Below are positions 9,300-17,828 of a stretch of 64,000 bases of DNA, piece after piece. The translations under genes and the position numbers were made by a program. Source of the stretch: Paraburkholderia fungorum. GTDB lineage: Bacteria; Pseudomonadota; Gammaproteobacteria; Burkholderiales; Burkholderiaceae. Positions within the stretch are counted from its first letter, which is position 1. Each line of letters begins with the position of its first letter. Below the pieces are notes generated by a model. That model was not told the origin of the DNA. It worked only from the letters and a program-made list of their open reading frames with translations, and searched no databases. The DNA is taken from contig NZ_MCAS01000028.1 of NCBI RefSeq assembly GCF_003610895.1, positions 31,256 to 95,255 of the forward strand, written 5' to 3'.

Positions 9300-10928
9300 A
9301 TGGATATTGTCTTTACCGTACTGATTCTTTTGCTCGCCGTCTCCGCTTCCGGCATCGTTATCCGGATGCTGCCGATTGCCTTGCCATTGCCGCTGGTTCA
9401 GATCGCGATCGGCGCTTTGCTCGCATGGCCGAGACTCGGGCTGCACGTCACCTTCGATCCCGAAATTTTCATGATGCTGTTCATTCCGCCGCTGCTGTTC
9501 GCGGATGGATGGCGAATCCCGAAGCGTGAATTGTTCATGGCGCGCCGCTCCATTCTGATGCTGGCCCTCGGCCTCGTTTTCATGACGGTGCTGGCTGTGG
9601 GCTACTTCGTGCATGCGCTGGTGCCGTCGATCTCGCTGCCGGTCGCGTTCGCGCTTGCCGCGGTGTTGTCGCCGACCGATGCGGTGGCGCTCACTGGCAT
9701 TGTCGGCAAGGGCAAGATTCCAGGCCGGCTGATGCATATCCTTGAAGGCGAAGCCTTGATGAACGACGCGTCGGGTCTCGTCGCGTTGAAGTTCGCGATT
9801 GCTGCGGCGCTGACGGGCGTGTTCTCGCTGCGCGACGCATCGATCAGCTTTGTGATCATTGCAGTGGGTGGCCTCGCGACGGGCGCGGCGGTGAGCTGGG
9901 CGTTCAGCTTCGTATCGGCGCGCTTTCTGAGTCTCAATGAAGAAGGCGATCCGGCGCCCGGTGTGGTGATGACACTGCTGATCCCGTTCGCCGCGTATCT
10001 GGTTGCCGAGCGCTTCGAGTTGTCGGGGATTCTGTCGGCGGTCGCGGCCGGCATGATGATGAACTACGCGAGCATTGTGAACGTCGGGCCGGTGTCATCG
10101 CGAGTGCGCGCGAACAGCACATGGACGATGATCGAGTTCGTCTTCAACGGCATGGTGTTCATTCTGTTGGGGCTGCAGTTCCCGCATATTCTTGGCCGTG
10201 CGCTACTCGACGCGCACGAGACCAGCGACGCACAGGTGGGGTTGCTGATCGGCTACATCGCTGCGGTGGCGGTGGCGCTCTACGCGATGCGCTTCGTATG
10301 GGTATGGCTGTTGCGCTGGTTCGCGAGCCGCGGGGCGGCGAAGCACGGCGTGGCGAACGCCGTGCCTGGCTTGCGTACGGTGACGGTAACGACGGTGGCT
10401 GGTGTGTTGTCGCTGCCCGAGGTGTTGCCTGGTGGTACACCGCTACCGGGACGGGATCTGGCGATTTTCATTGCGTCGGGGGTGATTCTTTTATCGCTGC
10501 TGGTGGCGGTCGTGGCGTTGCCGCTGTTGTTGCGAGGTTGGCGGCGTGGCAAGGACCCGCATGCTGCGGAGGAGGCGATGGCACGCACGCTGGCGGCGCA
10601 GGCGGCGATTCGCGCTGTCGACGAGGTGCACGATACCGAGTGTGCGGATCTGGACGAGTCGGCATCCGCCTATGCGGCGGATGTCACCGCGAGGGTGATG
10701 GATGTGTATCGACGCCGGCTTGCGACGCTCGACGAGGAGCAGGAGCCACGGGAGATGGCGCGCCGTGCCGATGCGCTGGAATTCCGGATGAAGTTGGCGG
10801 CGATGCGGGCTGAGAGGAAGACGCTGCTTGCGCTGCGCAGTGGGCAGGAGATCAATGATGAGACTTTGAATAAGCTCATGCGGGAGGTGGATCTTGCTGA
10901 GACGGCGCTTACTGTGCGGAGGAAATGA
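9300..10928 (+). CDS. Na+/H+ antiporter, CPA1 family
   Basis: A 542-aa inner-membrane cation/proton exchanger. The first ~410 residues hold about twelve hydrophobic segments and the family ion-binding core: LSPTDAVALTGIVGKGKIPG near residue 121, then LEGEALMNDASGLVALKFA. The C-terminal ~130 residues form a charged, Glu/Arg/Ala-rich cytoplasmic tail that is probably helical. The ATG at 9300 is chosen because MDIVFTVLILLLAVSASG begins the first membrane helix; the open frame further upstream is low-complexity Arg-rich sequence. Members exchange Na+ or K+ for H+ in pH and salt homeostasis. The coding strand becomes G+T-rich from about 10380 to the stop, and the gene ends directly at the long inverted-repeat element. 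Confidence 0.88.
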   Translation: MDIVFTVLILLLAVSASGIVIRMLPIALPLPLVQIAIGALLAWPRLGLHVTFDPEIFMMLFIPPLLFADGWRIPKRELFMARRSILMLALGLVFMTVLAVGYFVHALVPSISLPVAFALAAVLSPTDAVALTGIVGKGKIPGRLMHILEGEALMNDASGLVALKFAIAAALTGVFSLRDASISFVIIAVGGLATGAAVSWAFSFVSARFLSLNEEGDPAPGVVMTLLIPFAAYLVAERFELSGILSAVAAGMMMNYASIVNVGPVSSRVRANSTWTMIEFVFNGMVFILLGLQFPHILGRALLDAHETSDAQVGLLIGYIAAVAVALYAMRFVWVWLLRWFASRGAAKHGVANAVPGLRTVTVTTVAGVLSLPEVLPGGTPLPGRDLAIFIASGVILLSLLVAVVALPLLLRGWRRGKDPHAAEEAMARTLAAQAAIRAVDEVHDTECADLDESASAYAADVTARVMDVYRRRLATLDEEQEPREMARRADALEFRMKLAAMRAERKTLLALRSGQEINDETLNKLMREVDLAETALTVRRK

Positions 10929-11639
10929 GGGTGTTCGGTTTGGGGGTTTTTTTGCCTGCGCGGCGCTTTGGGTGTTTGCTTTTGGTGTTGGCCTTTCCTT
11001 GTTCTGACTGCTTTGGCCTTTCCTTGATTTGCTAATGGTCTATTAGCGTTGCCCCTGTGCGGGGCGGCACTTACTTTCTTTGCCGCCGCAAAGAAAGATA
11101 AGCAAAGAAAGCGGCTCACACCGCTAATTCTTAAGCGGGTCCCCCGCGCAGCCACGGTAGTGGTGCATCTGGAATCCGTGCCCCCGCACACTCCGCGCGA
11201 GTGACAAAGGACTCATCCGCTCCCACTCCGCACTACGTGCGTCGCGGATGGGTCTGCATGGGAAACCAAGGTTTGCTTTGCATAACTGATTGTTTTTGGG
11301 AATGGGCTTCGGCGCGCGCAGCGCCGCCGGAAGTATGACTGCCTTGTCACCAGGGCCGAATGTGCGGGGGCACCGATTCCAGATGCACCACTGCCCCCTC
11401 CAAGCCAGGGGACCCACTTATAAGCTGGCGGTGTGAGCCGCTTTCTTTGCTTATCTTTCTTTGCGGCGGCAAAGAAAGTAAGTGCCGCCCCGCACAGGGG
11501 CAACACTAATAGACCATTAAGAAATCAAGGAAAGGCCAACACCACAAAACCACAGACAAACCGCGCGGAGCAGAAAAACAGAACAAGAAAAGACCAAAAC
11601 CACAACCAAAGCGCCGCGCAGGCAAAAAAACCCAAACCC
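10929..11639. repeat. long near-palindromic intergenic repeat element between convergent genes
   Basis: The whole 711-bp gap between two convergent transporter genes is one imperfect palindrome. The strongest arms are 11015-11124 and 11428-11537, 110 bp each, differing by eye at only three positions and containing GTTGCCCCTGTGCGGGGCGG. A second inner pair is 11159-11190 and 11361-11392 with one mismatch. Outer arms starting with TTTTTTTGCCTGCGCGGCGC follow each stop codon. A further half copy lies at 63102-63175. A frame reading FAAAKKVSAAPHRGN arises from the arms on both sides and is best treated as an artefact of the repeat. The element could act as a bidirectional terminator or a processed structured RNA; the function is inference. 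Confidence 0.88.
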
Positions 11640-12947
11640 TTATGCCACCGGCCCCTGCCCCGCCTTCCTCCTCAGAAGCGCATAAAGAATAATCGCCCCA
11701 AAAGTAGCAGTCCCGATACCGCCAAGCCCAAACCCACCAAGCTTCAAGGAAAAATCCCCAGCCCCAAGCACAAGCGTCACCGCCGCAACAATCAGATTCC
11801 GATTGTCGGAAAAATCCACCTTATTAACGACCCAGATCCGCGCGCCGGTCACGGCAATCAAGCCAAACACAACAATCGACACGCCGCCGAGCACAGGCCC
11901 TGGAATGGTCTGAATCACCGCCCCAAACTTCGGCGAAAAACCAAGCACAAGCGCAATAACCGCAGCAATGACAAACACCAGCGTCGAGTAAATCTTGGTC
12001 ACCGCCATCACGCCAATGTTCTCGGCATACGTCGTCACCCCTGTACCGCCGGCAAAACCCGACAGCATCGTCGCAAGTCCATCGCCAAGAAAGGCACGGC
12101 CGACATAGCGGTCAAGATTCTGCCCGGTCATCGCGCTCACGGCCTTGATGTGCCCAAGATTCTCAGCAACAAGAATCACCGCGATCGGTGCGAGCAAGGT
12201 CATCGCCTGCATGTTGAAAACCGGCGCAGTGAAGTGCGGCATGCCAAACCACGCAGCATTCGCCACAATCGCAAAATCGATCGGCTTACCCATGCCAAGG
12301 CCATTCGTGACGATCGCGTAAATCACATACGCCATCAGCAAACCCACCAGAATCAGCAGCCGCTGCAGCATGCCGCGCGCAAACACCGCGACCGCGCCAA
12401 CGCACAGCACCGTCATCAGCGCCATCCACGAATCGAAGTTGCTGCCGCTCACGCCATGCACCGCGATCGGCGCGAGATTCAGCCCGATCACGCAGACGAT
12501 CGCTCCGGTCACCACCGGCGGCATCAGCGTTTCAATCCACTTCGTGCCGATCGCCGACACGATCAGGCCAATAATCGCGTACACCGCCCCGCATGCAATG
12601 ATCCCGCCCAACGCCACCGGAATGTTCATGTTCGGACCATGGCCGCCATACCCCGTCACGGCGATCACCAGACCAATGAACGCGAAGCTCGAGCCGAGAT
12701 AACTCGGTACCCGCCCGCCCACCAGCACGAAGAACAACAGCGTGCCGATCCCCGACATGAAAATGCACAGGTTCGGATCGAAACCCATCAGCAACGGCGC
12801 AAGCACGGTCGAACCGAACATCGCGACGACGTGCTGAACGCCCATCGCCAACATCTGCGGCCACGCAAGCCGCTCGTCAGTGCCGACAATGCGGCCCTCG
12901 GCCGCGTTCGGCTGGACGCGCCAGCGTGGGAAGTAGGAATCGGCCAT
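11640..12947 (-). CDS. NCS2-family uracil/xanthine permease (UraA/RutG type)
   Basis: A 435-aa inner-membrane nucleobase:cation symporter with about 14 hydrophobic segments. Family signatures are AMFGSTVLAPLLMGFDPNL near residue 42, a mid-protein ILVAENLGHIKAVSAMTGQN that holds the conserved substrate-binding Glu, and GGTGVTTYAENIGVMAVTKI. These resemble pyrimidine carriers such as UraA and RutG more than xanthine carriers, so uracil is the likeliest substrate. The ATG is preceded by GAGGAG with good spacing. The gene stands alone and converges on the antiporter gene across the repeat. Its last ~200 bp on the coding strand are strikingly G+T-rich and show different codon choice from the 5' half. 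No rut catabolic genes are nearby. Confidence 0.88.
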   Translation of the reverse strand: MADSYFPRWRVQPNAAEGRIVGTDERLAWPQMLAMGVQHVVAMFGSTVLAPLLMGFDPNLCIFMSGIGTLLFFVLVGGRVPSYLGSSFAFIGLVIAVTGYGGHGPNMNIPVALGGIIACGAVYAIIGLIVSAIGTKWIETLMPPVVTGAIVCVIGLNLAPIAVHGVSGSNFDSWMALMTVLCVGAVAVFARGMLQRLLILVGLLMAYVIYAIVTNGLGMGKPIDFAIVANAAWFGMPHFTAPVFNMQAMTLLAPIAVILVAENLGHIKAVSAMTGQNLDRYVGRAFLGDGLATMLSGFAGGTGVTTYAENIGVMAVTKIYSTLVFVIAAVIALVLGFSPKFGAVIQTIPGPVLGGVSIVVFGLIAVTGARIWVVNKVDFSDNRNLIVAAVTLVLGAGDFSLKLGGFGLGGIGTATFGAIILYALLRRKAGQGPVA

Positions 12948-13179
12948 GGCGGGGGTTCTCCTCTGTCGGCGTTATGGTGGACGGCGCCGGAATCTGCGCC
13001 GTCGGTGAATTACGCGCGAGTGTACGGAGAGCCACCAGGCCTGGCAAGGGCGGCGAAGCGGCCAACCCGGCACGCGCAAAAACAGGACGAACGCCACGAC
13101 CGGGCCTGGCGGGCACGGCAGGCCATGGCAGGCGTCATGCACAGCATCAAGATCGCCCTCTGAAAAGTCACCACCTCGA

Positions 13180-14745
13180 TCAGCCGTGCCGGGCATCCAG
13201 CGAAAACACCGTGACCGCGGCCTGCAACTGCCTCGCCTGATCCGCCATCGACGCCGCCGCGGCGGCCGCCTGCTCGACCAGCGCTGCATTCTGCTGGGTC
13301 ACGTCGTCCATCTGCGCAACGGCGCGGTTCACTTCCTCGATGCCGGTGCTCTGCTCCTGCGACGCCGACGAAATCTCACCCATGATGTCGGTTACGCGTT
13401 TCACCGCATGCGTGACTTCCGCCATCGTCTGGCCGGCCCGCTCGGCCAGTTCGGCGCCGCTGCCCACGCGCGCGGTCGAGCTTTCGATCAGTTCCTTGAT
13501 CTCCTTGGCCGACACCGCGCTGCGCTGCGCCAATGAACGCACCTCTCCCGCCACCACCGCGAAACCACGGCCCTGTTCGCCGGCGCGCGCCGCTTCCACC
13601 GCCGCGTTCAGCGCGAGAATGTTGGTCTGGAACGCGATCCCTTCGATCACCGCGATGATGTCGGTCATGCGCTTCGAGCCCGCCGCCAGTTCGCGCATCG
13701 TTTCGACCACGTCGCCGACCAGGTTGCTGCCACGCGCCGCCACTTCCGATGCGCCATGCGCGACGCCTCCAGCCTGCTGGGCATTCTCGGCATTCAGCTT
13801 CACCGTCGACGTCAATTCCTGCATGCTCGATGCGGTTTCCTGCAAGGCGGCAGCCTGTTCCTCCGTGCGTTGCGACAGGTCGGTGTTGCCCTGCGCGATT
13901 TCGCCCGAGGCCATCAGGATCGATTCGCTCGACTCGCTGATACCCGACACGATGCCCGCCAGACGCTCGCGCATATTGCGCAGTGCGAACAGCATGCTGC
14001 CGGTATCGCCCGCGCGGGTGTCGACGCGCACGCTCAGGTCGCCGTCGGCGATACGGTTGGCGATGTGCATCGCGTAATCGGGTTCGCCGCCGAGTTGACG
14101 CGCGAGGCGCCGCGCGATCACCGTCGCGAGCAAGGTGCCTGCCGCGATCGCGCTCAGCACCAGCGCCAGCATGACGAAGCGCATGTGCCGATAGTCGGCG
14201 CTCGCTTCTTGCTGGGCCTCATTGGCTTGCTGACGGCGATAGTCGATTAGCGCCGTGATGCGATCGCGCAGCGCCTCGCTCGACGCAATCGCGCGACGCA
14301 CAAGTTCGTTGTTGTCGACGCCGGCCGGAATCGGTTCGAGCCCGATCTGCTGATGCACGATACCTTCCCACACGCCCGACTTGCGCAGCACGGCGTCGAA
14401 CATTTCCTGGCCCTTGCTGGTCGCGATGGTCGCGCGATACTGGTCGTAGGCGGCGTGCATTTCCTTGAGCGATGCGACGATGCCGTCCTTCAGCTTTTGA
14501 CGGCCGGCGTCGTCGGCTGCGTAGCCGAGATTCGCGGCGGCAAGATCGGAATCGATCTTGTGGCGGTTCGCCTCTTCCATCCAGTAGAGGCCATTCATGT
14601 GCTGGTCGCAGATGGCGTTGGTGATGTCATGCATCGACGACAACGTCTTCAGCGAAATCCCGCCGATCACGACACAGAATCCGATCACAACGGCAAACGC
14701 CAACACCAGCTTCCTGAATACGGTCATGCGGTCGAACCACTTCAT
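13180..14745 (-). CDS. methyl-accepting chemotaxis protein
   Basis: A 521-aa chemoreceptor. It has a first membrane helix (about residues 12-30), a ~160-residue periplasmic four-helix-bundle-like ligand region, a second membrane helix (MRFVMLALVLSAIAAGTLLA), a HAMP linker, and a cytoplasmic signalling hairpin. The hairpin tip IAFQTNILALNAAVEAARAG and EQGRGFAVVAGEVRSLAQRS is near-invariant in receptors that bind CheA and CheW. Methylation helices are recognisable around TEEQAAALQETASSMQEL. It lacks a C-terminal CheR-tethering pentapeptide, ending in FSLDARHG. The ATG at 14745 begins the canonical MKWFDRMTVFRKL cytoplasmic start; the longer open frame upstream has no receptor features. The ligand is unknown, and it is unlinked to other chemotaxis genes here. 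Confidence 0.92.
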   Translation of the reverse strand: MKWFDRMTVFRKLVLAFAVVIGFCVVIGGISLKTLSSMHDITNAICDQHMNGLYWMEEANRHKIDSDLAAANLGYAADDAGRQKLKDGIVASLKEMHAAYDQYRATIATSKGQEMFDAVLRKSGVWEGIVHQQIGLEPIPAGVDNNELVRRAIASSEALRDRITALIDYRRQQANEAQQEASADYRHMRFVMLALVLSAIAAGTLLATVIARRLARQLGGEPDYAMHIANRIADGDLSVRVDTRAGDTGSMLFALRNMRERLAGIVSGISESSESILMASGEIAQGNTDLSQRTEEQAAALQETASSMQELTSTVKLNAENAQQAGGVAHGASEVAARGSNLVGDVVETMRELAAGSKRMTDIIAVIEGIAFQTNILALNAAVEAARAGEQGRGFAVVAGEVRSLAQRSAVSAKEIKELIESSTARVGSGAELAERAGQTMAEVTHAVKRVTDIMGEISSASQEQSTGIEEVNRAVAQMDDVTQQNAALVEQAAAAAASMADQARQLQAAVTVFSLDARHG

Positions 14746-14948
14746 CTCACTATCCTTCACAAGTCCTGAGGGGACGCTCGCATCGCTGCGCCGCGGCAAA
14801 CATGGGGCGTTTTTCTGGATATGTGTAGCGACGCTCCCACCTCTTTTACGGCGGCCAAAACAGAGACTTGACGCGATAAATGGCGGGAATAACCGGGACA
14901 GGATGATGTAAGCAATGCCAGGTGTACGGGGCCGGATTGCTGGGCGGC

Positions 14949-14981
14949 CATACGGCGAGGTCATACGGCGAGGTCATACGG
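14949..14981. repeat. tandem 13-bp repeat
   Basis: Two and a half head-to-tail copies of CATACGGCGAGGT (14949-14961, 14962-14974, then CATACGG to 14981). The repeat lies upstream of both the chemoreceptor (minus strand) and the proposed small RNA (plus strand). It could be a regulator-binding array or simple slippage. Confidence 0.6.
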
Positions 14982-15039
14982 TTTACACGTCGGACCAGCG
15001 ATTGGGATTTGTCTGATATTTGGGGATGGACCGAACCCG

Positions 15040-15138
15040 TAGACTTTATTTGCTGCGCTCGCCCCCACGAGCGCACGCGATGTTGTTGTAACTCTCCGAC
15101 TTTCCGCTCACGCTCCCCGGCGTGAGCGGCTTTTTTTT
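15040..15138 (+). ncRNA. candidate small RNA ending in an orphan terminator
   Basis: No protein gene on the plus strand precedes the strong terminator at 15104-15138, so it probably ends a small RNA. Upstream is a second perfect hairpin, TGCGCTCG (15054-15061) with CGAGCGCA (15068-15075) and loop CCCCCA. The terminator loop is TCCCCG. Two C-rich loops in a short RNA are a pattern seen in trans-acting regulators that pair with G-rich ribosome sites. The 5' end is not defined; TAGACT at 15040 could be a -10 box, or the transcript could start nearer 14990. Treat as a candidate. Confidence 0.42.
15104..15138 (+). terminator. intrinsic terminator without an upstream gene
   Basis: Perfect 10-bp stem CCGCTCACGC / GCGTGAGCGG with a 6-nt loop, followed by C and eight T residues. 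The T-run is on the plus strand, while both flanking genes are on the minus strand. It therefore does not belong to either of them. Confidence 0.85.
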
Positions 15139-15195
15139 GTCTATATGTTTCGTTGCGCTCGATTGCCCCGCGCACTCGGCGATGCGCGTTCGAAT

Positions 15196-15810
15196 CTACG
15201 GATGCCTGACGAATGCGTCGTTGGCAAGACAGAGCGTATGGTCGCGCACGTCCTCCGGCCACGCCGCGACGATCTCGTCAAAACGTGCACGATCGTCGGC
15301 ATAGAGCGCGCGTGTTGCGTCCTCATAAGCAGGCAGATTGCCGGCGATTGCGGTCATGAAGCGATACACCGCCTCTTGCGCCGCACGCTTGCGGTCCTTG
15401 TCGTCGCCCGCCAGCCGCGCTGCTTCGACCAGTTTGCGCAGCGCAACCGATGCGCCCCCCGATTGCCCGTTGAGCCAATCCCAGTGACGCGGCAGCAACG
15501 TCACCTCTCTTGCCACCACACCAAGCTTGGGCCGGCCACGGCCACGCGGAGCGTCACCTTCTCCGGCGTCAGTGTCTGGGGTGGACTGCCCGGCAGGCGG
15601 CTGGCTTGCCAGCCTGGCAAGAATCTCTTTGGGCGTGCCGCGTAAATCAAACTCGACCGGGCGACTCGTGATGGTGTCGAAAATCAGTACGGGCGCCTGT
15701 TCGCCGCGCGCCAGCACCTCCCGGACGGCAAGCGCCACCTCGGACAAAGCGCCCGAGGCGATGCGACGATGCCCCTCGAAGGCGATGCAGGTATCAGGAT
15801 GGGCGGTCAT
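15196..15810 (-). CDS. DUF2239-family protein
   Basis: A ~204-aa cytoplasmic protein of unknown function matching DUF2239 (PF09998-like). The N-terminal ~65 residues are a small alpha/beta region (TCIAFEGHRRIASGALSEVA, then VLIFDTITSRPVEFDLRGTP). A Gly/Arg/Pro-rich linker with RGRGRPKLGVVAREVTLLPR follows, then a helical C-terminus (HWDWLNGQSGG, RFMTAIAGNLPAYEDATRAL). The linker and the 'VTLLPRHWDWL' stretch recall ribbon-helix-helix-like proteins, so a DNA-binding role is possible. ATG at 15810 is preferred over 15822 because TGGAG lies 6 bp upstream of it. The promoter carries two CCCGGG-centred boxes. It stands alone. Confidence 0.78.
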   Translation of the reverse strand: MTAHPDTCIAFEGHRRIASGALSEVALAVREVLARGEQAPVLIFDTITSRPVEFDLRGTPKEILARLASQPPAGQSTPDTDAGEGDAPRGRGRPKLGVVAREVTLLPRHWDWLNGQSGGASVALRKLVEAARLAGDDKDRKRAAQEAVYRFMTAIAGNLPAYEDATRALYADDRARFDEIVAAWPEDVRDHTLCLANDAFVRHP

Positions 15811-15840
15811 GACAAACTCCATGAAAATGAATTTGCCAAA

Positions 15841-15887
15841 TTATACCCGGGTGTAAATTAAACACAACAATTTATCCGGGTAAAATT
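15841..15887 (-). promoter_or_regulatory. paired CCGGGT boxes overlapping the DUF2239 promoter
   Basis: Two near-palindromes, TTATACCCGGGTGTAAATTA (15841-15860) and AATTTATCCGGGTAAAATT (15869-15887), have centres about 29 bp apart. Read on the minus strand, the inner box contains TATAAT, which would be the -10 box of the DUF2239 gene. A protein binding here would block transcription. The cognate regulator is not recognisable in this window. Confidence 0.5.
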
Positions 15888-15987
15888 ATCAGAGCCGCGC
15901 GTGCGAGACGCCCGCGCTAATAGCGCCAGCTTTCCGCCCAAACGCGACGCGATCCGGCAGCCGGTACACCAGCGAACTGGCGCAGCC

Positions 15988-17499
15988 TCATCGCGCCGGC
16001 GACATCACGTCGCTGTGCCGATCCGCCCGCGCCGGCACCGGATAGCACAGCACGCGGTTGCGGCCTGCGTCCTTGGCCTCGTAGAGTGCCTCGTCCGCGG
16101 CGTTGACGAGTGCGCGGCTCGCTGCAAATACCTGGCTCCTGGTGCACGCAATGCCGATGCTGATGGTCAGCACATGGTGCGAGCTCGCCACATGGCGAAG
16201 TTCGAGCGCCTGAACGGCGGCACGAATGTTTTCGGCGATACCCGCCGCCGCGGCTTCGTCGGTATCCGGCAGCAGCACCGCGAATTCTTCGCCGCCATAG
16301 CGCGCCGCGATATCGCCTGAGCGCCGCACGTTTTGCGCGATGCAGCGCGCCACGGCAATGAGCGCATCGTCGCCGGCCGAGTGACCGTATAGATCGTTGA
16401 AGCCTTTAAACGTGTCGACGTCGATCAGCAGCATCGATAAAGGCCAGCCGTTGCGTTGTGCGCGACGCCACTCCTCCTCCGCATGTTCCTCGAAAGTCCG
16501 GCGATTGTTCAGACCGGTCAGCCCGTCGGTGCGCGCCAGCGTGCGCAGCTCTTCTTCCGCTGCGCGGCGCTGCCGCAGTTGCTGCGAAAACAGGATGGCG
16601 AGCGCAATGATCGCCACGTCGAGCGCCGCGATCAGCGAGCCGATGATCCACGCGCGCCGCCGCCACTCCACGTAGATATCGTGCGTGGAGAGCGCAACGT
16701 CGAGAATCAGCGGGTACATGTCGATATGGCGGAATGCATACCAGCGCTCGACACCGTCGATCGCCGCCGTGCCGAAAAAGTCGCCGCTCGGTTCCTGGAG
16801 GAAGCGCGAATAGTTCGAGGTGCCGGCTAGTCCCCGGCCGATGATATTGGGATCGTATGGGCGCCGCATCAGCATCGTGCCGTCGCTCAGCATCAGCGCC
16901 ATCGAACCGCCCGGGCCCAGATTCATGCCGGCGAACAGGCGCCTGAAGTAAGTGAGCCGCATCGTGCCGACCACCACGCCGGCGAAGCTGCCGTCCGGCC
17001 GCGAGATGCGGCGACTCAGCGCAATGCTCACATCATTGCTGTTCACTTTGGGTATGAACGGATGACTGACATACAGGCCGACGTTGGGCGAGTCGCGCTG
17101 GACCTGGAAGTAGTCCCGGTCGGCAAGATTGATTCGGCGGGGCGGCGTGGCTTGCGAATCGAACAGGATGTTGCCGGCGGGGTCGAGAACGAACATCGAA
17201 CCGAGGTCTTTCGCGCTGGCGGAGCCGTCGAACAAAACCATCTGACGAATCGCCGGCGGCAAGTCCAGCACGCCAGGCTGTTTCAGTCCGTCGATGACGG
17301 CGCGCAGCGACAGGTCGTAAATCTCGAGATTGCGCGACACGTCGCGTTCAACCAGCAGGGAGACGTTGAAGACGGAATCCTGCGCCCGGCGCAGCGCGTC
17401 ATCGCGCATCTGCGACAAGACCCACACTGCGATCGCAAGTATCGCGCTGGCCAGCACGATACTGATAGCAATCACGATGTTCGGTCGGCGCGTCACCAT
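15988..17499 (-). CDS. membrane diguanylate cyclase (dCACHE-GGDEF)
   Basis: A 503-aa inner-membrane protein that makes cyclic di-GMP from two GTP. The N-terminal helix (IVIAISIVLASAILAIAVWV) and a second helix around residue 290 (IIGSLIAALDVAIIALAILF) bracket a ~240-residue periplasmic double-Cache-like sensor containing RDYFQVQRDS and VSIALSRRIS. The C-terminal GGDEF domain keeps an active site GGEEF in ARYGGEEFAVLLP, plus an inhibitory I-site RSGD five residues earlier, so both catalysis and product feedback are predicted. The ligand is unknown; such Cache domains often bind amino acids or organic acids. The gene stands alone. Together with the EAL protein at 7.6 kb it suggests active c-di-GMP control. 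Confidence 0.9.
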   Translation of the reverse strand: MVTRRPNIVIAISIVLASAILAIAVWVLSQMRDDALRRAQDSVFNVSLLVERDVSRNLEIYDLSLRAVIDGLKQPGVLDLPPAIRQMVLFDGSASAKDLGSMFVLDPAGNILFDSQATPPRRINLADRDYFQVQRDSPNVGLYVSHPFIPKVNSNDVSIALSRRISRPDGSFAGVVVGTMRLTYFRRLFAGMNLGPGGSMALMLSDGTMLMRRPYDPNIIGRGLAGTSNYSRFLQEPSGDFFGTAAIDGVERWYAFRHIDMYPLILDVALSTHDIYVEWRRRAWIIGSLIAALDVAIIALAILFSQQLRQRRAAEEELRTLARTDGLTGLNNRRTFEEHAEEEWRRAQRNGWPLSMLLIDVDTFKGFNDLYGHSAGDDALIAVARCIAQNVRRSGDIAARYGGEEFAVLLPDTDEAAAAGIAENIRAAVQALELRHVASSHHVLTISIGIACTRSQVFAASRALVNAADEALYEAKDAGRNRVLCYPVPARADRHSDVMSPAR

Positions 17500-17828
17500 G
17501 AGCTTTTCGTTCGTGCCTGCGCTGGCCTACGCGCGTGAAGAAAATGGCCGCGGCCGGAAGGCGCGTCCCGTAAAACCGTAGCCTACCAGAGGCCGGGGCA
17601 CGCCAAATGAGGGAAAAGGCAGGTTTTCGGCGGCTTGAGCGAAAATTTTTAACGAAGGTGTGTCTCAAACCACCACAGTGGCTTGGCACAGGCGCCGCGG
17701 CGCAAAAACAGCACGGGCGTTAGGTTTTGCGCCTACGCGCCGCGTCCGCACACTTTCGCCCAGTAACCGGCCGGTTACGCCGGCCTGGCGCTCAATCAAC
17801 CCTAACCCGCGTGCAAATCAAGCGCCGA
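17500..17828. other. intergenic region with a perfect 16-bp palindrome
   Basis: A 329-bp gap between two minus-strand genes with no credible gene. It holds a perfect palindrome, GTAACCGGCCGGTTAC, at 17763-17778, about 50 bp beyond the stop of the oxidoreductase-like gene. No T-run follows, so it is more an operator-like or 3'-end hairpin than a terminator. Confidence 0.5.

Noticed and set aside
11433..13163. 576-codon plus-strand frame beginning FLCLSFFAAAKK
   Set aside because: It begins inside the palindromic repeat and runs antisense through the nucleobase permease. The start is a repeat artefact.
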